Source: Candidatus Thorarchaeota archaeon (GTDB lineage: Archaea; Asgardarchaeota; Thorarchaeia; Thorarchaeales; Thorarchaeaceae). From it: a stretch of 64,000 nucleotides of DNA. The notes under the pieces were generated by a model. The model had not been told where the DNA came from and searched no databases. It saw only the letters and a list, made by a program, of their open reading frames with translations. The position numbers were made by a program, and so were the translations under genes. The stretch covers positions 83,285 to 147,284 of the forward strand of contig SDNP01000002.1 of the NCBI GenBank assembly GCA_004524445.1, read 5' to 3'. This document shows, one piece after another, positions 58,873-64,000 of the stretch (within the stretch, counting starts at the first letter, position 1; each line of letters starts with the position of its first letter).

Positions 58873-60900
58873 GTGATGTTTGGAATATTCAAACCAAGAA
58901 ACCATGTGTTAATTGTCATCGCAATCGTGATGATTATTAGCACTTCTCCTCCTTCTTCATCCTTAGATTATCTACCAGATAACACCATCTTTGGTGAGAG
59001 AGATCACTTTTCATCATCTTATGAAATAGGTAGTCCAATTTTCCATTCATCGTCTATTGGGGGTTCTGATCGAGATAAACTTGTAGATATTTCTGTAGGA
59101 GAAGATGGATTATATTATGCTTTAGGCATGACATGGTCGGACGATTTTCCAGGGATGGAAAGTGGGGGCTATCAGAATAGTGGTGCATCTGACTGCATTA
59201 TAATCAAACTATTCAAGAATGGAACTCAATCGAGTGTAGTATCTATGGTAGGAGGTAATGATACCGATGTGCCAATTGCATTAGATATCGATAGTGATGG
59301 AAATATATTCATCACTGGATATAGTTTCTCACATGATTTTCCAATCGTAAACGCAACAGAAACAACAGTATATGGGCAAAAGGCAGATTGTTTTCTCACT
59401 GTCATATCGTCTAATGGTACAATCCTATATTCAACAGTGTTTGGAGGAATATCTTCTGACAGTCCAAATGACATCATAATACTTCCAAATAGTACAGTAG
59501 TTGTCTCTGGTACAACATCATCTCATGATTTTCCAACAATTCCGAGTGTTGCCAATAGTCATCAAGGAAGTTCTGATATCTTTATCACGGTTATTGATTG
59601 GCAGAATGACTCGATAGAACATTCTAGTCTTGTTGGTGGTTCAGGAACTGACCAATGCCGTGATTCCTTAATCGAACCTGATGGAGGTCTTCTCATATGC
59701 GGGGTTTCATCCTCATCTGACCTACCTCTTCAATCAGTAAGCATTGGTCCTAGAGGTTCCTTTGATAGTATCATTATGGATTTCAACCTTGATTTTGACC
59801 TCCAATCCACACTCACAATAGGAGGACAAGGAGATGACATTCCCTCTAAGGCTGTTCTTACTGATACAGAATTAATCATCGGAGGGTCTACAACATCTCA
59901 AGATTTCCCAATTACCCTTGATGGTATATTTCAGGAATTGAATGGTACTTCAGATGGTTTTCTAACAAGACTTAGTCTGGAAAATTATAGTGTGATATAT
60001 TCTTCCTATTTTGGTGCTGAGGGTGAAGATAGTATTGTATCCCTGTCAGTCGACTCAGCAAATGAGATATACCTCATAGGCAATACGGATTCAACATCAT
60101 TCCCAACCTCAGGTTATCTTAACTCATCTCACTCAGGTCAAGAAGATATCTTCGCATCCAAAATTAGTGTGACAGGAACAATTCTATTCTCCAATCTGAT
60201 AGGTGGGTCAAATATCGAAATACCAAACTGTTTGGTTCAGGACAATAATGGTACAGTAACGATAGGTGGAATCACAACTTCGAACGATTTTCCTTCAGTT
60301 AACGGACAAAACTCTATTGGAGGATATTCTGATGGTTTCATTTACATCCTTGGAGATTGCGGTGATTCAGATGGAGATGCACTTCCAGATTTTATGGAGA
60401 ATTTCTTAGGAACTGATAGATACCTAATAGATTCTGACAATGACAATCTTACAGATTACGACGAGGTCCATCTCTATGATACAGATCCAACAAACCCAGA
60501 CACGGACTCTGATCAGTTGCCTGACGGCTGGGAAATTCAATACGGATTCAACCCGAATCTAAGCGATTCCTATTTGGACCCGGATGAGGATGGACTTTCA
60601 AACCTACTCGAATACAATATTGGAACAAATCCTTTAGACTCAGACTCAGATCGGGATGGATTCCCTGATGGATGGGAATATGAACAAGGATGGAATCCCC
60701 TTGATTCCAATGTTCCATTTCTTGAATATATTGACTATTATTCCCTATGGATTATAGGGGGTTCGCTAGTTATTATTGGAACTGTTTCAATCCTTTACCT
60801 TCGTCATAAATACATTCTGAGGAGTTTAGATATTCAAGAAGATAACAATAAAGATGATATTTCTCATATCATGAAGGCATTAGTTGAGGAGTCTGATTGA
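58873..60900 (+). CDS. Surface protein: beta-propeller of SBBP repeats, calcium-binding repeats and membrane anchor
   Basis: The 675-residue protein starts with GTG or the following ATG. It has an N-terminal signal (VLIVIAIVMIISTSPPSSS), then seven SBBP-type blades (for example GGNDTDVPIALDIDSDGNIF, FITGYSFSHDFP), enough for one propeller. Residues about 497-610 carry thrombospondin-type-3-like Asp-rich repeats (DSDGDALPDFMENFLGTD, DPDEDGLSNLLEYNIGTN) that bind calcium. A C-terminal membrane helix (about 618-646) ends in a short charged tail. It is probably exposed on the cell surface; the ligand is unknown. Confidence 0.85.
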   Translation: MMFGIFKPRNHVLIVIAIVMIISTSPPSSSLDYLPDNTIFGERDHFSSSYEIGSPIFHSSSIGGSDRDKLVDISVGEDGLYYALGMTWSDDFPGMESGGYQNSGASDCIIIKLFKNGTQSSVVSMVGGNDTDVPIALDIDSDGNIFITGYSFSHDFPIVNATETTVYGQKADCFLTVISSNGTILYSTVFGGISSDSPNDIIILPNSTVVVSGTTSSHDFPTIPSVANSHQGSSDIFITVIDWQNDSIEHSSLVGGSGTDQCRDSLIEPDGGLLICGVSSSSDLPLQSVSIGPRGSFDSIIMDFNLDFDLQSTLTIGGQGDDIPSKAVLTDTELIIGGSTTSQDFPITLDGIFQELNGTSDGFLTRLSLENYSVIYSSYFGAEGEDSIVSLSVDSANEIYLIGNTDSTSFPTSGYLNSSHSGQEDIFASKISVTGTILFSNLIGGSNIEIPNCLVQDNNGTVTIGGITTSNDFPSVNGQNSIGGYSDGFIYILGDCGDSDGDALPDFMENFLGTDRYLIDSDNDNLTDYDEVHLYDTDPTNPDTDSDQLPDGWEIQYGFNPNLSDSYLDPDEDGLSNLLEYNIGTNPLDSDSDRDGFPDGWEYEQGWNPLDSNVPFLEYIDYYSLWIIGGSLVIIGTVSILYLRHKYILRSLDIQEDNNKDDISHIMKALVEESD

Positions 60901-61340
60901 TTATTCAGATTACGATATCCAATACAGCAAGCAAAGACCACATTCTTGAATAATTTCTGGAATATGATATCTCTTCATTAGCTGTGCGAAATTTAATCTA
61001 TTTAGCTTCACGTCCAAAGCTCACACCAGTCATTTTCAACTCCTGAAATATTACTCCTTTATCAGGAATATCAGGTAGACAACTTAATCCACCTCTTCCA
61101 CGTTCATGTTGCTCACCCTGTAACATTTCCAGCTGAGTGAATAATCTTTTTTCCATCTCTCTTTTTTCTAGCTAAGAAATCAACCCATGTTGTTATGAAC
61201 TCCAATGATGTCAAGAGAGTTTTAGCCAAACGTATGGTTTCGACTTTGGCGCAATACAAGCAAGATTGCAGGCTGAATAGGGAATTGATGACTGGTGGTG
61301 AATTTGAAAAGTCAGGAGGTCTGATTTCGAACCAGCTCCT
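60901..61340. other. Gap with a repeat copy but no trusted gene
   Basis: The 440 bases contain the second direct-repeat copy and a 65-codon frame (61195-61392) that has no family resemblance and overlaps the ABC-operon gene. Nothing else was recognised. Confidence 0.5.
61092..61162. repeat. Direct repeat copy 2: broken 5' end of the small acidic gene
   Basis: On the minus strand it reads GTG-AGC-AAC-ATG, then NVEEVD and a TAA stop, against NVEEAIDG in the intact gene. Only the promoter, the ribosome-binding site and about eight codons are left. It is in the same orientation as copy 1, 2.9 kb away, flanking the caspase-like fragment and the propeller gene. Confidence 0.8.
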
Positions 61341-61847
61341 TCACGACCTGTCAGCTCTTTGTGTGTGTATAACCCTTAGACCAAGTAGGTAGAGAACTCC
61401 CGGGCTCATCATAACTACTCCTGGAACCCATAGTATTGGCCTAGGATATGGGGGACTAACCATCCAGTGGATTCGGATTTGTGATTCATTAGATTGAGTG
61501 ATGAGAATAGTGTACAGTCCAGGAGAGGGTATCACCACCATTCCGTCCCACTCAGTTATGTTCTCTAATCTTAAGGTGGGACTTATGGTCCGTAACGATC
61601 CCTGTTCAAAAACATTCAAAGTATCGTTGTAATCAAGGATATACAAGGAGTAGTGCTCTCCATTGTCAGAGTTTGTCCAGAAGTAGAAACTCTCCTGAAC
61701 AACGAATGACTCAATCTTCCATTCTCCATCGTCAACAAGTCTGCCATCTATGTCCCCACCAAGAAGCAGGAAAGAGAGGGCAATGAATGTGACTCCAATA
61801 AGAATAAGCGCCTTAAGGGGGCGTTCAATAGCACCTTTCAACCTCAA
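61341..61847 (-). CDS. Membrane protein of the ABC operon, with extracellular domain
   Basis: The 168-residue protein has a hydrophobic segment at each end (about 11-29, ALILIGVTFIALSFLLLGG, and 138-158, ILWVPGVVMMSPGVLYLLGL), with a beta-rich extracellular part between (NGEHYSLYILDYND, SPGLYTILITQSNESQIRIHW). Its start overlaps the permease gene by four bases, so it belongs to that transporter. The role is unknown. Confidence 0.75.
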   Translation of the reverse strand: MRLKGAIERPLKALILIGVTFIALSFLLLGGDIDGRLVDDGEWKIESFVVQESFYFWTNSDNGEHYSLYILDYNDTLNVFEQGSLRTISPTLRLENITEWDGMVVIPSPGLYTILITQSNESQIRIHWMVSPPYPRPILWVPGVVMMSPGVLYLLGLRVIHTQRADRS

Positions 61848-62653
61848 ACCTCCTTTTGTTTGAACAAAACAATAATGAAGATCAGAGCAATCACGATAAG
61901 AAACGCTGCTGTCCCGAGTGAGAAGAGCACATCACTATACTGCAATGCGTCATCAAGACCCATAACAAAATCGTAGCTTGTCTGCATAGGATTAAGAATC
62001 CTTGCAAAGTCAATTTGAAAGAGAGGATTTGTTGCCAATAGTAATAGTATATTCCAGAGAGCAATCCCGCCCACTGCTGTAACAGCACTTCGACCTGATA
62101 TGACAGCGATGAGCATCACTGATGAAGTGATAAGTGCCAAGGAGGTCCAGAAGGAAACAGTTAGGAGCAGTACTGACCACCCTATTGGGAAGAATGGCAC
62201 GAAGACTGCCATGGCACCAAGCGCAGCCAGGAATCCTCCCCCACCGATGATCATGATTGCCAGCAGAAATTGGGCAATCATATAGGCACCCCTTCTTATG
62301 GGATACGAAAGAAACACTCGTATTGTGCCATCCTCAAAGGCTTTTGCAGTTGTAAAGCCTATCAAGAGAGGGATTAAGGAGTAAAAGAGGATGTTTAACT
62401 GATTCAGTATGTTTCCATAGACGGTGGGCGCTATTGCGGTTCGTATATCTCTCAGCCATGCCACCCACTCCGTTCCATCCCACCCCTCACCAGGATAGAG
62501 ATTGATATGCCATTGCTGAGCAAGAAGACTATTGGTTGTCCATAGAGATAACACGAGGAAGAAGATCAGGATTGTTTCAATGATTGGAAACCGATAGGAA
62601 TTTGCATATTCAAGTCGTATTGTAGCAAGCAACTCCTTGCCCTCTTCCTTCAC
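61844..62653 (-). CDS. ABC transporter permease, ABC-2 type
   Basis: The 269-residue protein has six hydrophobic segments and a large loop after the first (QQWHINLYPGEGWDGTEW). TTAKAFEDGTIRVFLSYPIRRGAYMIAQF is the typical start of the second helix region in ABC-2 permeases. GTG overlaps the TGA of the ATPase gene. It probably exports a lipid, drug or peptide, with the ATPase. Confidence 0.88.
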   Translation of the reverse strand: MKEEGKELLATIRLEYANSYRFPIIETILIFFLVLSLWTTNSLLAQQWHINLYPGEGWDGTEWVAWLRDIRTAIAPTVYGNILNQLNILFYSLIPLLIGFTTAKAFEDGTIRVFLSYPIRRGAYMIAQFLLAIMIIGGGGFLAALGAMAVFVPFFPIGWSVLLLTVSFWTSLALITSSVMLIAVISGRSAVTAVGGIALWNILLLLATNPLFQIDFARILNPMQTSYDFVMGLDDALQYSDVLFSLGTAAFLIVIALIFIIVLFKQKEV

Positions 62654-63579
62654 TGCATGACCTCCCTATACGCATCCTCCAACGTGCTGGCTTGGTTAAC
62701 AGCATAGATTTCGATATTCAGTCCCTTTGCCACGGCTTTAACATCAGATTCAACCTTCTCTCTATTGCCTTGTTGAATTTCCACTGTTATTGTATTAGTG
62801 CCACTTAGCACGCAATCGTGTACACCCCTCATATTCCGCACCGCATTCAATAGCGCACGAGGATCAGAGGTGACTATTCGATACGAGTGTGCAGTACGTT
62901 TCCTGACGATGTCCAACATTTTACCCTTTTCAATCACCCTCCCATCTTTAATGAAGGCCACATCATGGCAGGCACGTTCAAGTTCAGAGAGAATATGCGA
63001 TGAGATGAAGAATGATGTTCCCCTTTCATGATTCAACTCCATCACTAGTTGTAGAATCTCACTTCTTCCTGTTACATCCAAGTTTGAGGTTGGTTCATCG
63101 AGAAACACCAGTTCGGGATTGCCAAGGAGAGCTTGGGCAATGCCCAAACGTTGATGCATGCCAGCTGAAAGCGCCCCAATTTTTCTGTTTCCTTCTTGAT
63201 CTAAGCCAACTGCTACAAGAAGGTCCTTGGGCGCCTGGGGGTTCTTAAACAGCCTCTTGATATGAATCAAGAACCCAAGAGCGGTCATATGTTTTGGGAA
63301 TGACGGGTTCTCATGTAATATGCCTATTCTTCGACGAATTTCAATGCTCTTCTCAGATACGTCCAATCCGAAAACTTCAGCAGTCCCAGAATCAGCTTTA
63401 AGGAGACCCAAAAGGATTCGTAGGAGTGTCGTTTTCCCTGCTCCATTTGGGCCCACGAGTCCAAAGATGCCCGGATTCACTTCAATGCTAAACCCCTCAA
63501 GAGCTTGAGTTCCATTGAATTCTTTATTCAAATTCTCGGTCATAATTAATGGCAGTCCCATCTCTCTGAAATCTCCCAC
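62650..63579 (-). CDS. ABC transporter ATP-binding protein, CcmA/DrrA type
   Basis: The 309-residue protein has Walker A GPNGAGKTTLLR, signature LSAGMHQRLGIAQAL, Walker B LVFLDEPTSNLD and a C-terminal domain after residue 225, as in multidrug or lipid exporters. The first codons hold three candidate ATGs; TENLNKEFNGTQALEGF is the conserved start. It is the first gene of a three-gene operon inserted before rps7. Confidence 0.92.
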   Translation of the reverse strand: MGDFREMGLPLIMTENLNKEFNGTQALEGFSIEVNPGIFGLVGPNGAGKTTLLRILLGLLKADSGTAEVFGLDVSEKSIEIRRRIGILHENPSFPKHMTALGFLIHIKRLFKNPQAPKDLLVAVGLDQEGNRKIGALSAGMHQRLGIAQALLGNPELVFLDEPTSNLDVTGRSEILQLVMELNHERGTSFFISSHILSELERACHDVAFIKDGRVIEKGKMLDIVRKRTAHSYRIVTSDPRALLNAVRNMRGVHDCVLSGTNTITVEIQQGNREKVESDVKAVAKGLNIEIYAVNQASTLEDAYREVMQ

Positions 63580-63733
63580 TAATATACACTGGTATTGTCG
63601 TGTTTAAATTCTTCTTCAATTTCAAAGCCGACGATTGGTTTTCCAGTTCATTCCAAAAGCTTTAAACAATGATAGCACCGTGCCGAATTGATACGCTTTG
63701 AAATGGAGTACCGAGCTTAACAGTGCAAATGCG

Positions 63734-63802
63734 GTTGTCATAGCAAATGACACCAAATTAGAATTGTTGATTTACGGCAGAGCCGAGAAGCCAATCAGAT
63801 AG
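63734..63802 (+). pseudogene. Stranded C-terminal remnant of a second S12 gene
   Basis: In frame and ending in TAG, it reads [22 protein letters not shown]. The last eleven residues are identical to the C-terminus of the intact rps12 ([11 protein letters not shown]), and NDTKLELL fits other S12 tails. Most of the shared codons differ at synonymous positions, so it is not a recent copy. It ends nine bases before rps7, where S12 normally ends. Confidence 0.8.
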
Positions 63803-63811
63803 GTGTTAGAG

Positions 63812-64000
63812 ATGTCAGAAGACGAGAAGACAGAGGCGGAGAACGAGGCTGCTGAGGAAGAAGATGCCGTTGAGGAAGAGAAAGAACCTGAGAAACCACA
63901 CATTCCCCCTGACTTATTATTATTCAACAAATGGGACTCTACTGCAGTAGAATTGAAAGACCCCGGGCTTGTGAGATACATCTCTCTAAAACCAGTGATA
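63812..64000 (+). CDS. rps7: Ribosomal protein S7 (3' part outside window)
   Basis: The first 63 codons are present. An acidic extension of about 35 residues (EDEKTEAENEAAEEEDAVEE) precedes LLLFNKWDSTAVELKDPGLVRYI, the conserved start of archaeal S7. It binds 16S rRNA at the head of the small subunit. A TATA-like TTTAAAC about 150 bases upstream could serve as a new promoter after the operon was split. Confidence 0.93.
   Translation, partial: MSEDEKTEAENEAAEEEDAVEEEKEPEKPHIPPDLLLFNKWDSTAVELKDPGLVRYISLKPVI

Noticed and set aside
61195..61392. 65-codon ORF on the plus strand
   Set aside because: No family resemblance, overlaps the 3' end of the ABC-operon membrane gene by about 50 bases, no ribosome-binding site.

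Overview
This window is archaeal. It carries archaeal/eukaryotic-type information genes: RNA polymerase with an unsplit B subunit and split A' and A'', ribosomal L30e, S12 and S7, archaeal NusA, TFE, MBF1, a PAN proteasomal ATPase, alpha-NAC, Taw2 and GatDE. It also has nine tRNA genes that encode their CCA end, seven of them with introns. The unsplit rpoB, frequent TTG/GTG starts behind clear GGAGG or GGTGA sites, and many eukaryote-like families fit the TACK/Asgard branch. A Thorarchaeia-like Asgard genome is my best guess, inferred from gene content only.

Layout. 0-6 kb: a partial cysteine desulfurase, a nucleotidyltransferase, a winged-helix gene behind an array of TGTGAAT sites, and a lysine-ketoglutarate reductase/saccharopine dehydrogenase pair resembling the two halves of eukaryotic AASS. 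6-16 kb: indolepyruvate oxidoreductase (iorAB), hypF, several unknown genes and an ADP-forming acyl-CoA synthetase alpha subunit. The lysine, indolepyruvate and acyl-CoA genes suggest peptide or amino-acid fermentation. Perfect palindromes and a repeated 16-mer mark many intergenic gaps here. 16-31 kb: an AAA ATPase, a decayed V/A-ATPase subunit D gene, NAC, Taw2, PAN, a GPP-rich membrane protein, RpiA, a PilT-like ATPase, an EndA-like protein lacking the catalytic histidine, a hydrogenase protease, MtnA, a TlyA-like methyltransferase, DUF2110, TFE, MBF1 and PGK. 31-48 kb: GatDE, a GDT1-type transporter, a GH1 glycosidase, a kinase-like protein, an ECF transporter operon with surface domains, a SagB-type nitroreductase, an SDR, a HEAT protein, a SIS protein and a DinB-family protein.

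49-64 kb is the RNA polymerase/ribosomal cluster: rpoB-rpoA1-rpoA2-rpl30e-nusA-rps12. It is broken after rps12 by about 5.9 kb that holds a small conserved-looking gene, a caspase-like gene fragment, a propeller surface protein and a three-gene ABC transporter operon. rps7 then resumes, preceded by a stranded C-terminal scrap of a second, diverged rps12.

The most unusual signals are the rps12/rps7 junction, tRNA introns at non-canonical positions together with the EndA-like protein, the atpD pseudogene, three families of short regulatory-looking repeats, and an ORF ending inside tRNA-Tyr that looks like the front of an integrase.
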